Source of the DNA: DATJSJ01 sp035504175
Lineage (GTDB): Bacteria > Pseudomonadota > Alphaproteobacteria > Acetobacterales > Acetobacteraceae
Assembly (NCBI GenBank): GCA_035504175.1
Contig: DATJSJ010000257.1
Span: forward strand, 1-33,735
DNA: 33,735 nucleotides
Direction of reading: 5' to 3'
Every line of letters starts with the position of its first letter. Position 1 is the stretch's first letter. Under the pieces are notes generated by a model that was not told the DNA's origin, did not search any database, and worked only from the letters and a program-made list of their open reading frames with translations. Made by a program: the position numbers and the translations under genes. Positions 7,856-15,791 of this stretch are shown piece after piece.

Positions 7856-8325
7856 TGCGGCGCGCGCCCACCCGGGGCCGATCGCCGCGGCACCCCTGGC
7901 GGGGCGGCGTCCTGGCGGTGCTCGTCGCACTGGTCTTGGCCGGGGCTGCCTGGGGCGACACCACACCGTCCGCGCCTTCCGCGCCCGGTCCTGCCGCCCC
8001 GGGCGCTGCCCCTGCCGCGCCGCCCGCCGGACGGTGGGAGGAGCGGGGCACGGCGCGGCTCGACGTGCTCGACAAGGTCGACGCGCGGACCACGCATGTG
8101 CAGATCCGCGCCGGGGCGAGTACCGCGGTCGCCTCGCTGACCATCGCGGTGCGAAGCTGTGTCGTGCGGCCGCCCGACATGCCGGCGGATGCGGCGGCTT
8201 GGCTCGATATCACCGACAGCCACGGCGGCGCGCCGCCCTTCCATGGCTGGATCTTCGCCGCCGAGCCGTGGATCGGGATGTATCAGCACCCGGTCTACAG
8301 CGTGCGCCTGACGGCTTGCCAATGA
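7855..8325 (+). CDS. DUF2155 secreted protein
   Basis: A 156-aa alphaproteobacterial DUF2155 protein. It has an arginine-rich N-terminus, a hydrophobic signal/anchor (about residues 17-34, ending in AGAAWG) and a Pro/Ala-rich linker (about 37-60). The domain begins at ARLDVLDKVDARTTHVQIRAG and includes SLTIAVRSCVVRPP, HGGAPPFHGWIFAAEPWIGMYQHPVYSV and a terminal Cys, so a disulfide is plausible. The function is unknown, though the family is often found next to mlaD in this group. The TGATG overlap with the preceding stop favours ATG 7855; GTG 7852 would add one residue. Its stop lies in the first copy of a 14-nt tandem repeat. Confidence 0.88.
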   Translation: MRRAPTRGRSPRHPWRGGVLAVLVALVLAGAAWGDTTPSAPSAPGPAAPGAAPAAPPAGRWEERGTARLDVLDKVDARTTHVQIRAGASTAVASLTIAVRSCVVRPPDMPADAAAWLDITDSHGGAPPFHGWIFAAEPWIGMYQHPVYSVRLTACQ

Positions 8326-8371
8326 CGGGTTGCCAATGACGGGTTGCCAATGACGCGTTGCCAATGACCGG
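8316..8371 (+). repeat. 14-nt tandem repeat x4 carrying a chain of ATGA stop/start overlaps
   Basis: Units TTGCCAATGACGGG (8316-8329, 8330-8343), TTGCCAATGACGCG (8344-8357) and TTGCCAATGACCGG (8358-8371). The TGA of the first unit ends DUF2155 and the ATG of the fourth (8364) starts otsB. ATGs at 8322, 8336 and 8350 each open a five-codon ORF (MTGCQ, MTGCQ, MTRCQ) whose TGA overlaps the next ATG. A ribosome could thus pass from DUF2155 to otsB through three mini-ORFs. The array looks like an expansion of a single original ATGA overlap. Confidence 0.9.
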
Positions 8372-9110
8372 GCGCCTGCCGCAGCTGCCCGCGCTCCCGC
8401 CGCCCGGGCGGGCGGCGCTGCTGCTCGACATGGACGGCACGTTGCTGGACATCGCCCCGACACCCGATCGGGTGGTGGTGGGGCCCGGCTTGCTGGCGAC
8501 GCTGCGGCGGCTGCGCGAGCGCACCGGCGGGGCGCTGGCGGTGATCACCGGCCGTCCGATTGCCGAGGTCGACGCGCTGCTGCCTGACGCGCCGTACGCC
8601 GTGGCCGGCGAGCATGGCGGCGCGCTGCGGCGGGCGCCCGGCGGTCGGGTCGAGCATCCGGAACTGCCGGTTCCCGCCGCCGCCTGGCTGGTCGCGGCCG
8701 AGGCGCTGGTGCGGCAGCATTCCGGGACCATACTGGAACACAAGCGCCGCGGTTTCGTTGTGCATTACCGGGCAAACCCGACGGCCGGACCGGCGCTGCA
8801 CGCCGCGCTCGCGGCACTGGTGCCGCCTTCGGATGCGCGCTTCGAGCTGATGCCGGCGAGCATGGCCTGGGAGGTGCGGCCGCGCGGCGTCGACAAGGGC
8901 CGCGCCGTATGGCGGGTGATGCAGGCGCCGCCCTTCGCCGGGCGCTTGCCGGTCTTCGTCGGCGACGACGTGACCGACCGCGACGGCATCGCCGAGGCCC
9001 TGGCGATGGGCGGGGTCGGCCTGCTGGTGCCGGACGTGTTCGGCGATGCCGCTGGCGTGCGCGCCTGGCTGCACACTCTTGGCAGGGAGGGCGCATGGCC
9101 CGGTTGGTGA
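8364..9110 (+). CDS. otsB: Trehalose-6-phosphate phosphatase OtsB
   Basis: A 248-aa HAD-superfamily enzyme that dephosphorylates trehalose 6-phosphate to trehalose. HAD motif I is LLLDMDGTLLDIAP (nucleophile Asp near residue 23), followed by VITGRP (motif II region), the cap-domain segment GEHGG, and motif IV VFVGDDVTDRDG near the C-terminus. The preceding GVDKG motif is also typical of OtsB. The ATG at 8364 is in the fourth 14-nt repeat; a TTG at 8358 in the same frame is a less likely alternative. It overlaps otsA by 16 bases, forming a classic otsBA pair placed here behind DUF2155. Confidence 0.94.
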   Translation: MTGRLPQLPALPPPGRAALLLDMDGTLLDIAPTPDRVVVGPGLLATLRRLRERTGGALAVITGRPIAEVDALLPDAPYAVAGEHGGALRRAPGGRVEHPELPVPAAAWLVAAEALVRQHSGTILEHKRRGFVVHYRANPTAGPALHAALAALVPPSDARFELMPASMAWEVRPRGVDKGRAVWRVMQAPPFAGRLPVFVGDDVTDRDGIAEALAMGGVGLLVPDVFGDAAGVRAWLHTLGREGAWPGW

Positions 9111-10441
9111 TCGTCTCGAACCGCACCCCGCCGCCGCGCGAGAGGAGCCCCCTCGCCGGCGGGCTCGCGGTGGGGCTGCGCGATGCGATCGCGGGGCGCG
9201 AGACGCTGTGGTTCGGCTGGTCCGGACACACCACTGGCAATGCCGGGACTGCGCGGCCGAAGCTGACCCGGGCCGGCAAGCTCACCTTCGCCCAGCTCGA
9301 TCTTGGCGCCGCGGAGTTTCGCGGCTTCTACCAGGGCTTCTCGAACTCGATGCTGTGGCCGCTGCTGCACTCGATGGGCGGCCTGGCGGAGTTCCGGCGC
9401 GAGGACCTTGACGCCTACATGGCGGTGAATCGCGACTTCGCGCAGGCCCTGGCGCCGCTGCTGCGCCCCGACGACCTGATCTGGGTGCACGACTACCACC
9501 TGATCCCGCAGGGCGAGGCGCTGCGCGCCGCCGGGGTGGGCGGCCGGATCGGCTTTTTCCTGCACGTGCCGTTCCCGCCCCCGGCTCTGTTCGACACCCT
9601 GCCGCAGGGGCAGCGCCTGCTGCGCAGCTTCGGCGCCTACGACGTCATCGGACTGCAGACCCAGGCCGACGTGACCAATCTCAACCGGGCGCTCAGCGCC
9701 TGCGGCATCGAGCCGCGCGCGGCGGCCTTTCCGATCGGCATCGACCCGGACGATTTCGCCGCCACGGCCGAGCAGGCCGCGTCCGGGCCGGAGGTGCGGC
9801 GTCTGCAGGAAAGCCTGGCCGGGCGCTCACTCATCCTCGGCGTCGACCGGCTCGACTACACCAAGGGCCTGCCGCAGCGCCTGCGCGCCTACGCCCAGTT
9901 GCTCAAGCGCTTCCCCGAGCACCGCAACCGCGTCACCTTCCTGCAGGTCGCGCCGGTCTCGCGCGGCGATGTGGCACAGTACCGCACGCTCCGCCGCGAG
10001 CTCGACGAGCTGGCCGGGCGGATCAACGGCGAGCACGCCGAGTTCGACTGGACGCCGATCCGCTACATCACCCGCACCGTGCCGCGACCGACGCTGGCCG
10101 GCTTCCATCGCGTTGCCTCGGTCGGCCTGGTGACGCCGCTGCGCGACGGGATGAACCTGGTCGCCAAGGAATACGTCGCGGCACAGAACGCCGATGACCC
10201 CGGCGCCCTGGTGCTGTCACGCTTCGCCGGCGCCTCCGAGGCGATGGAAGGAGCGCTGCAGGTCAACCCGTACGACCCGGACGAAACCGCCGAGGCGCTG
10301 CACGCGGCCCTCGCCATGCCGAGGGCCGAGCGCCTGGAGCGCTGGCGCACGCTGCGCGCCGCGGTGGACCGCACCACGGCCAAAGCCTGGGCCGAGAGCT
10401 TCATCGCGCGGCTGGAGGCGGCGATCGCCGAGGCTGCGTAG
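9095..10441 (+). CDS. otsA: Trehalose-6-phosphate synthase OtsA (GT20)
   Basis: A 448-aa retaining glycosyltransferase that joins UDP-glucose to glucose 6-phosphate; slightly shorter than E. coli OtsA (about 470 aa). It starts with LVIVSNRTP and the AGGLAVGL phosphate loop, then VHDYHLIPQG, FFLHVPFP, the donor-site GVDRLDYTKGLPQRL and the C-terminal LRDGMNLVAKEYVA. All core GT20 motifs are present. GGGAGG lies five bases before the ATG at 9095, inside the otsB 3' end. Trehalose made by the pair would serve as an osmo- and desiccation protectant. It converges on a GST gene. Confidence 0.95.
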   Translation: MARLVIVSNRTPPPRERSPLAGGLAVGLRDAIAGRETLWFGWSGHTTGNAGTARPKLTRAGKLTFAQLDLGAAEFRGFYQGFSNSMLWPLLHSMGGLAEFRREDLDAYMAVNRDFAQALAPLLRPDDLIWVHDYHLIPQGEALRAAGVGGRIGFFLHVPFPPPALFDTLPQGQRLLRSFGAYDVIGLQTQADVTNLNRALSACGIEPRAAAFPIGIDPDDFAATAEQAASGPEVRRLQESLAGRSLILGVDRLDYTKGLPQRLRAYAQLLKRFPEHRNRVTFLQVAPVSRGDVAQYRTLRRELDELAGRINGEHAEFDWTPIRYITRTVPRPTLAGFHRVASVGLVTPLRDGMNLVAKEYVAAQNADDPGALVLSRFAGASEAMEGALQVNPYDPDETAEALHAALAMPRAERLERWRTLRAAVDRTTAKAWAESFIARLEAAIAEAA

Positions 10442-10518
10442 CGGCGGGGGCGGTGTCGCGCCGATCCAACACCGGCGACAGCCGCTTCATCCCGCCCCAC
10501 TCGAACCGCCGCTCGCTG

Positions 10519-11142
10519 CTACCGCACCGGGCCGGCAACGAAGCGCCGATACGGCGGCCGCTCCAGCAGCCGGCCATACCAGGCGCGCAAACCGGCCAGC
10601 TCTGGCCCCTCGATCGCGAAGCTGAACCAGCGATGCACGTGCACGCCGAGTGCAATGTCGGCCAAGGTGAAGGCCGGCCCGGCGACATACGGCGCCTTGC
10701 CCAGTATCTCGTCCAGCAGCGTCCACGCGTGGCCGGCTTTGGCCGCGGCGGCAGCGATCGCCGCGGCATCACGCTCGGCCGGCGGCGTGCGCACCAGGCC
10801 CCAGAACAGCGCCGCCTGCGGCGCGTTCAACACCGTCTGCTGCCAGTCCATCCAGCGGTCGATGCTGCCCCGCGCCTGCGGATTGCGCGGCCACAACGGC
10901 AGATCCGGCGCCCAGGCGCTGCAGAGATACCGCAGGATCGCATTGCTCTCCCACAGTACGTAGTTGTCCTCTTGCAGAACGGGTACCGAGCGGTTGGGAT
11001 TGAGCGCGCGATATTCCGGCGTGTCGGTCCGGCCATACTCGCCGCCGGCATCGACCCGCTCATAGGGGAGTTGCAGCTCTTCCAGCAGCCACACGACCTT
11101 CATGACATTGGCGGAGGTCGGGCGTCCCCAGATGCGGCGCAT
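10519..11142 (-). CDS. Glutathione S-transferase family protein
   Basis: A 207-aa cytosolic GST-fold protein of usual length. The N-terminal thioredoxin-like domain (residues 1-80) has WGRPTSANVMKVVWLLEEL, the cis-Pro motif RSVPVLQEDN and the ESNAILRYL segment that binds the glutathione gamma-glutamyl group. The all-helical C-terminal domain includes PAFTLADIALGVHVHRW, the conserved N-capping region. The catalytic residue is probably Ser/Thr in the PTSAN loop, as in many bacterial GSTs. The substrate is unknown. It is convergent with otsA and divergent from dsbB. Confidence 0.9.
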   Translation of the reverse strand: MRRIWGRPTSANVMKVVWLLEELQLPYERVDAGGEYGRTDTPEYRALNPNRSVPVLQEDNYVLWESNAILRYLCSAWAPDLPLWPRNPQARGSIDRWMDWQQTVLNAPQAALFWGLVRTPPAERDAAAIAAAAAKAGHAWTLLDEILGKAPYVAGPAFTLADIALGVHVHRWFSFAIEGPELAGLRAWYGRLLERPPYRRFVAGPVR

Positions 11143-11160
11143 GGCTTACTCCTGCAGAAG

Positions 11161-11213
11161 AAAGGCCAGGGCTCCGCCCTGGACCCGCTGGGGCCGGCGG
11201 CCCCAGACCCCAT
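11161..11213. repeat. Double-hairpin GC-rich intergenic repeat, copy A
   Basis: Two consecutive stem-loops with 3-base loops: CCAGGGC-TCC-GCCCTGG (11166-11182) and CTGGGGCC-GGC-GGCCCCAG (11188-11206), flanked by AAAGGC and GACCCCAT. The reverse complement of 24414-24474 has the same order of parts (AAGGC, hairpin, ACCC spacer, hairpin, GGACCCC), with compensating changes in the stems. It lies between the divergent GST and dsbB genes. Confidence 0.8.
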
Positions 11214-11307
11214 TCCTTGAGTGGGCTTGGAACGCGGTCGCCGGGGATCGGGATTTGCCCCGGATCGCCAACCCCGCCATCACTGCCCGGCAATCATGGA
11301 GCACGCA

Positions 11308-11802
11308 ATGACGCGCGAGCGCGGGCTGGCGCTGCTGTCGATCCTGGCCGCCGGACTGGCGCTCGGAGTGGCAATCGGCTCGGAGCGGCTGGGCGGACTC
11401 GTCCCCTGCGCGCTGTGCCTGGTGGAACGATGGCCCTATCGCATCGCGCTGGCGCTCGGCGTGCTGGCCCTCGTGCTGCCGCGACGCGCCGCCAGGCCGG
11501 TGCTGCTGCTGCTGGCGCTGGTCGTGCTCGGGGACGCGGCGATCGCCTTCGTGCATGTCGGGGTGGAGCAGGGCTGGTGGAAAAGCCCGCTGCCGGAATG
11601 CGCGGCACCGCATTTTACCGGCGGCAGCATCGCACAGATGCTGGCGCACATGCCGGCGCGCCCGTCCAAGCCCTGCGACTCGCCGACCTACCTGATCCCC
11701 GGCCTGCCCCTGTCGATGGCGCTGTTGAACATGCTCTATGCCCTGGTGTTTTCACTCGGCCTCGCGGCGCTGGTCGCGCGCGGGCGCAGGAGCGGCACAT
11801 GA
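11308..11802 (+). CDS. dsbB: Disulfide bond formation protein B (DsbB)
   Basis: A 164-aa inner-membrane protein with four predicted transmembrane helices that reoxidises DsbA and passes electrons to quinone. The first periplasmic loop has the redox pair Cys34-x-x-Cys37 (PCALCLVERWPYR) and the second loop has Cys98 and Cys123, the four essential cysteines. The frame is open from 11221, but GGAG (11298-11301) six bases before ATG 11308 and the family N-terminus support the shorter start. Its stop overlaps the coq7 start by four bases (ATGA), so the quinone-dependent DsbB is coupled to a quinone biosynthesis gene. Confidence 0.93.
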   Translation: MTRERGLALLSILAAGLALGVAIGSERLGGLVPCALCLVERWPYRIALALGVLALVLPRRAARPVLLLLALVVLGDAAIAFVHVGVEQGWWKSPLPECAAPHFTGGSIAQMLAHMPARPSKPCDSPTYLIPGLPLSMALLNMLYALVFSLGLAALVARGRRSGT

Positions 11803-12344
11803 GCGAACGGCAAACCCTTCCCGGCGATCCCTCCGATCGCGAGCGCATCGAGCGCATGATCCGCGTCGACCACGCCGGCGAATACGGCGCCGCCCGCATC
11901 TACGCCGGCCAGCTCGCGGTGCTCGGGCGGCGCCCGGAAGGCGCGGTGCTGCGCCATATGCAGGCGCAGGAGCACGAGCACCTGGCCGCCTTCGGCGAAC
12001 TGGTGGTGCGCCGGCGCGTGCGGCCGACCGCGCTGCTGCCGTTCTGGCACGTCGCCGGCTTCGCGCTCGGGGCGGCAACCGCGGCAATGGGAAAGCGCGC
12101 CGCGATGGCCTGCACCGTCGCCGTCGAGGAGGCGATCGACGCGCACTACGCCGCGCAGTCGGCCAGCCTTCCGGCGGAGGAGGGCGAGTTGCGCGGCACG
12201 ATCGAGCGCTTCCGCGCCGAGGAGCTCGAGCACCGCGACATCGGCCTCGCCCACGAGGCCGAGCGGGCGCCCGGCTACCGGCTGCTGTCCGCGGCGATCA
12301 AGGCAGGATGCCGGGTGGCGATCCGGCTGAGCGAGCGGGTATGA
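11799..12344 (+). CDS. coq7: Coq7-type demethoxyubiquinone hydroxylase
   Basis: A 181-aa membrane-associated di-iron monooxygenase for the penultimate hydroxylation of ubiquinone synthesis. The full ligand set is visible: Glu28 in DHAGEYGA, Glu58-x-x-His61 in QEHEH, Glu110 in AVEEAIDAHY and Glu142-x-x-His145 in EELEHRD. The hydrophobic centre (HVAGFALGAATAAMG) fits membrane docking. It starts inside the dsbB stop (ATGA) and ends 13 bases from the convergent HNH gene. Confidence 0.94.
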   Translation: MSERQTLPGDPSDRERIERMIRVDHAGEYGAARIYAGQLAVLGRRPEGAVLRHMQAQEHEHLAAFGELVVRRRVRPTALLPFWHVAGFALGAATAAMGKRAAMACTVAVEEAIDAHYAAQSASLPAEEGELRGTIERFRAEELEHRDIGLAHEAERAPGYRLLSAAIKAGCRVAIRLSERV

Positions 12345-12345
12345 G

Positions 12346-12357
12346 GGCGGCGCCGCC
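12346..12357. terminator. 12-bp perfect palindrome filling the coq7/HNH convergent gap
   Basis: GGCGGCGCCGCC lies between the two facing stop codons (TGA of coq7 at 12342-12344 and TCA of the HNH gene at 12358-12360). With no loop it would form only a short hairpin, so a shared terminator role is uncertain. Confidence 0.25.
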
Positions 12358-12930
12358 TCAGCTTTCCAGTTCGCTGTCCCAGTAGAGATAGTCGCGCCAG
12401 CTCTGGTGCAGGTAATTGGGCGGGAACAGCCGCCCGTTCTCCTGCAACTCCCAGGTCGAGGGCTGGCGCGGCGACTGGCGCGGGAACATGCGGCACTCGC
12501 GCGGCAGGCGCGAGCCCTTGCGCAAATTGCAGCCGCCGCAGGCGGTCACGACGTTGGTCCAGGTGGTGCGGCCGCCGCGGCTGCGCGGCACCACGTGATC
12601 GAAGGTCAGATCCGGCGTCGGGTGCCGGTCGCCGCAATACTGGCAGGAGAAGCTGTCACGCAGGAACACGTTGAACCGCGTGAAGGCCGGCCGCCGCGCC
12701 GCCGGGATGTAGTCCTTGAGCGCGATCACGCTCGGCAGCCGCAACGTCTGGCTCGGCGAATGAACCTCGACCTCGTATTCACTGAGAACCGACACCCGGT
12801 CGAGAAACACTGCCTTGACCGCGTCCTGCCAGGACCAGAGGGAAAGCGGGAAATAGGAGAGCGGGCGGAAATCCGCGTTCAGGACCAGCGCCGGGAAATG
12901 CTGTCCGCCGTCGGGCAAAACCTGCTCCAC
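12358..12930 (-). CDS. HNH endonuclease with two CxxC zinc pairs
   Basis: A 190-aa protein of the HNH family widespread in alphaproteobacteria. After an N-terminal domain (VLNADFRPLSYFPLSLWSW) comes the zinc-bound HNH core: Cys96-x-x-Cys99 (CQYC), DHVVPRSRGG with His112, Asn126 in TNVVTACGGCN, and Cys131-x-x-Cys134. The C-terminal WRDYLYWDSELES is also family-typical. The target is unknown; conservation outside mobile elements suggests a housekeeping DNA role rather than a homing enzyme. The start is a GTG at 12930 with no strong Shine-Dalgarno sequence. The 515-base region upstream (12931-13445) has no gene I can support. Confidence 0.9.
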   Translation of the reverse strand: MEQVLPDGGQHFPALVLNADFRPLSYFPLSLWSWQDAVKAVFLDRVSVLSEYEVEVHSPSQTLRLPSVIALKDYIPAARRPAFTRFNVFLRDSFSCQYCGDRHPTPDLTFDHVVPRSRGGRTTWTNVVTACGGCNLRKGSRLPRECRMFPRQSPRQPSTWELQENGRLFPPNYLHQSWRDYLYWDSELES

Positions 12931-13445
12931 TGCTGGCTTCGCACCACCGCTGGGGGGTCCGAAGCCTTCTCACCCACCGGATATTGTGCGTCGCCGAATC
13001 CCTGACTTCTTATGACAAAGCCATGCGCTAGGCGCAAGGCAAAGCCGGGTATTTCATCGCACCGTCACGCGGGCGGGAGCGAGCCTAGAGCAACATCGAT
13101 CGCGCCGGAATCAGTCCGTCCGGCAAACCTGCTCTCCCGGCTACCGGCCCGTCACCTCCGCGCCGGCACGGTCGGCCCCATCCCTGGCCTGGCGCGGTGA
13201 GTCACGCCGGCGAGGCACCGCGATTTCGCCTTCGCGGCCGCAGATTCCGACCACCGGAGACCGTCCGGCGTCGATCTGGCGGCGGTGCGTCGCGTTATTG
13301 CGGCGACTTTGTGACCGTGCGAGCGAGGCATGCCGCCAGCCTGGTCCCTGATCGCCGCCCGAACCGGCCGACGCCGCGGCCCCGCCGCAGGTGACCGGAC
13401 CCTGCGCGGTGCAGCACTCGGGCCTGCCTCCGGCAGCCCCGGCTG
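12931..13445. other. 515-base gap without a supported gene
   Basis: Divergent spacer between the HNH endonuclease and pqiB. Short open frames (for example 13012-13200 and 13197-13394, plus strand) show no family features or ribosome binding sites, and the compositions are Arg/Pro-rich as expected of random frames in GC-rich DNA. It presumably holds the two promoters, but no convincing -35/-10 pair or palindrome stands out. Confidence 0.6.
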
Positions 13446-15131
13446 ATGTCCGACGATCCCGAACGCGTCGCGCCTACCGAGGAGGCGCATCGCAGCGCCA
13501 TTCACCGGGTCGGCCGCTGGCCGGGCTGGATCTGGTCGGTGCCGATCGCAGCGCTCGCCATCGTCGCCTGGCTCGGCTTTCGTGCGCTGACCAGCGGTGG
13601 CCCGTCCGTCACCGTGGTGTTCACCAGCGCCGGCGGCATCGATCCCGGCAACACCCGGGTTCAATACCAGGGGATGCAGGTGGGCCAGGTCGCATCCGTG
13701 CATCTGGAGAAGGACCTCCGGCACGTCGACGTGATGCTGAACCTCGACCCCGAGATGAGCGGCCATCTCGGTCGCGGCACGCTGTTCTGGCTGCAGGGTG
13801 AGAGCCCGAGCCTCGGCAATCTCGCCTCGCTCAAGAGCGTCATCGCCGGGCCGAGCATCGGCATGTGGCCGGCGCCCGGCTCCGCCCACAGCCGCTATCA
13901 GGGGCTGCAGCAGCGGCCGGAGGTACTGCCCGGCGAGGTCGGCACGCTTTACGTGCTGACCGCGTCAAGCCTCGGCAATCTCGGCAAGGGCAGCGCGGTC
14001 TTCTACCGCGGTCATGCCGCCGGCGAGGTGAAATCGACCATGGTGGACCCGGACGGGCACGGGTTCCGTGCGCATGTCTTCGTCGATTCCCCCTACGACG
14101 CCTTCGTGCATGCCGACACGCGGTTCTGGAACGCCGGGGCAGCCCGGCTCTCGACCGGGGCGGGCGGACCGCAGCTCCGGCTGCAATCCTTGCCCGCCCT
14201 GCTGCACGGTGCGGTCGCGTTCGAGACCCCGCCGGAAGGCGGAGCCGGCCGGCACGCCAAGGCCGGCACCGTGTTCCCGCTGTACGACGGCAAGGACGCG
14301 GCGCAATACGCGCCCGACCGCGACGCGGTCGCCTATCGGGTCACGTTCCGCCAGCCAGACGACGCGCTGCCGCAGGGCGCCGCGGTGACGCTCGGCGGCA
14401 AACGGGTCGGCTCGGTTGGCGACACCGCGCTCGACTACGATCCGTCGAGCGGCGATCTGCTGTTGCGCGCCACGCTCTGGCTGGAACCGTCGCGCATTCA
14501 TCTGCAGGGCGCTACCTGGCACGACCGCCGGGCGCAGATGGACGCGATGCTCGATCACCTGATCGGCGAGGGGCTGCGTGCCGGGCTCGCTAAGGCGCCG
14601 CCGCTGGTCGGCGCCAGCGAGGTGCAACTCGCCTTCTCGGCCAGCCCGGGCCAGGTCGCGCTGCTGTCCGGCGGCACACCCGGCATACCAACCTCCGGCG
14701 GAGGTGGCGGCATCGGCGGCGTGCTGACGGCGGCGCATCAGGTGATGGCCAAGATCGAGACGGTGCCGATCGACCAGATCGCGCGGGAGATCCATGAGGC
14801 AACCCAGCGCTTGGCCACACTGGCGCAATCGCCGGCCCTGACCGACAGCCTGCAGCATCTGCGATACGCCACTGCCGATCTGCAGGACGTAACCCGCGAT
14901 GCGCGGCGCGACCTGCCGCAGACCCTGGCGAGCGTGCGTCGGGCGGCGCAATCGGCGCAGGCCACCATCGCCGACGCGCGGCGGCTGCTGTCGCAGCAGG
15001 GCACTTCCTCGCCCGACGCGACCGGCCTGCCGCAGGCGCTGTACGAACTGTCGCGTGCCGCGCGGGCGTTGCGCGAGCTGGCGGACTATCTCGACCGGCA
15101 CCCGGAAGCCCTGATCGAGGGACGCCGATGA
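13446..15131 (+). CDS. pqiB: PqiB-type intermembrane lipid transport protein (three MCE domains)
   Basis: A 561-aa protein with a cytoplasmic N-terminus (about 28 aa), one transmembrane helix (WSVPIAALAIVAWLGFRAL) and three successive MCE domains (roughly residues 53-145, 165-270 and 298-400). It ends in a long helical region with regular hydrophobic spacing (about 435-545). PqiB hexamers form a syringe-like tube across the periplasm, with PqiC at the outer membrane. GGIDPGNTRVQYQGMQVGQV and KGSAVFYRGHAAGEV are MCE signatures. The usual permease-like PqiA is absent; upstream is a 515-base gap. The stop overlaps the pqiC start (ATGA). Confidence 0.9.
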   Translation: MSDDPERVAPTEEAHRSAIHRVGRWPGWIWSVPIAALAIVAWLGFRALTSGGPSVTVVFTSAGGIDPGNTRVQYQGMQVGQVASVHLEKDLRHVDVMLNLDPEMSGHLGRGTLFWLQGESPSLGNLASLKSVIAGPSIGMWPAPGSAHSRYQGLQQRPEVLPGEVGTLYVLTASSLGNLGKGSAVFYRGHAAGEVKSTMVDPDGHGFRAHVFVDSPYDAFVHADTRFWNAGAARLSTGAGGPQLRLQSLPALLHGAVAFETPPEGGAGRHAKAGTVFPLYDGKDAAQYAPDRDAVAYRVTFRQPDDALPQGAAVTLGGKRVGSVGDTALDYDPSSGDLLLRATLWLEPSRIHLQGATWHDRRAQMDAMLDHLIGEGLRAGLAKAPPLVGASEVQLAFSASPGQVALLSGGTPGIPTSGGGGGIGGVLTAAHQVMAKIETVPIDQIAREIHEATQRLATLAQSPALTDSLQHLRYATADLQDVTRDARRDLPQTLASVRRAAQSAQATIADARRLLSQQGTSSPDATGLPQALYELSRAARALRELADYLDRHPEALIEGRR

Positions 15132-15697
15132 TGCGCCGCATGCTCCTGCCCACTCTGCTGCTCGTCCTGGCCCTGGCCGGGTGCGGCAGCAGCCCGAAGA
15201 CGCAGTTCATCGTGCTGTCGCAGCAGCCCGGCCCTGCCGTCGCCGCCGGCGGCCGCCCGATCGACGTGCGCAACGTGATCATTCCGGGTGCCATCGACCG
15301 GCAGGAGCTGGTGCGCGCCAACGGGCCGAATGGTGTCAGGATCGACGACATCTATCGCTGGGCCGGGCCGCTGGACCAGATGATCCAGACCACGCTGGCG
15401 GCGGATCTGGCGAGCCGCCTGCCCTCCGGCATGGTGCTGATGCCCGGCGACCCGGTGCCGAACGACGCGCAGGGTGTGGCGCTCACCGTCGACCGCTTCC
15501 TCGACGAGGGCGGCGGCCGTGTGGTGCTCGTGGCGGACTGGAGCCTGCTGCGCGGCAGCGACCAGCACGTGGTGCAGCGCCAGCGCTCGCACATCACCGT
15601 TGCGGCGCCGGGCGACGGCGGCCAGGCGATCGCGGCGGCGATGAGTCGCGCCCTCGGCCAGCTCGCCGACCGCATGGCCTCCGCGATCGGCGGCTGA
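15128..15697 (+). CDS. pqiC: PqiC-type outer-membrane lipoprotein (ABC-type transport auxiliary component)
   Basis: A 189-aa lipoprotein of the DUF330/PqiC family. The signal peptide (MMRRMLLPTLLLVLALAGC) ends in a lipobox LAGC with Cys19. The mature protein begins with FIVLSQQPGP, has RPIDVRNVIIPGAIDRQELV and closes with a helix, the family's usual order. It should anchor at the outer membrane and cap the PqiB tube. Residue 20 is Gly rather than Asp, so outer-membrane sorting is expected. It is translationally coupled to pqiB, and a 10-bp stem overlaps its stop codon. Confidence 0.9.
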   Translation: MMRRMLLPTLLLVLALAGCGSSPKTQFIVLSQQPGPAVAAGGRPIDVRNVIIPGAIDRQELVRANGPNGVRIDDIYRWAGPLDQMIQTTLAADLASRLPSGMVLMPGDPVPNDAQGVALTVDRFLDEGGGRVVLVADWSLLRGSDQHVVQRQRSHITVAAPGDGGQAIAAAMSRALGQLADRMASAIGG

Positions 15698-15731
15698 CCG
15701 TCGCGGCGCAGCCCCGCGCCTGTCAGCCGCC
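15689..15731 (+). terminator. Stem-loop overlapping the pqiC stop codon
   Basis: GGCGGCTGAC (15689-15698) pairs perfectly with GTCAGCCGCC (15722-15731); the 23-base loop can fold further (GCGG/CCGC). The left arm includes the pqiC TGA. No T-run follows, so it may be a Rho-type or mRNA-end-protecting structure rather than a classical terminator. Confidence 0.45.
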
Positions 15732-15791
15732 TGCCGTCCCGTTCCCACGGCCGGCCGGGCGGCCCCGCCTGCCTCTCGAACCGCCGTCCGC

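Noticed and set aside
10451..10474. CGGTGT-N12-ACACCG as an otsA/GST terminator
   Set aside because: Only six pairs with a long loop and no T-run; indistinguishable from chance in this composition.
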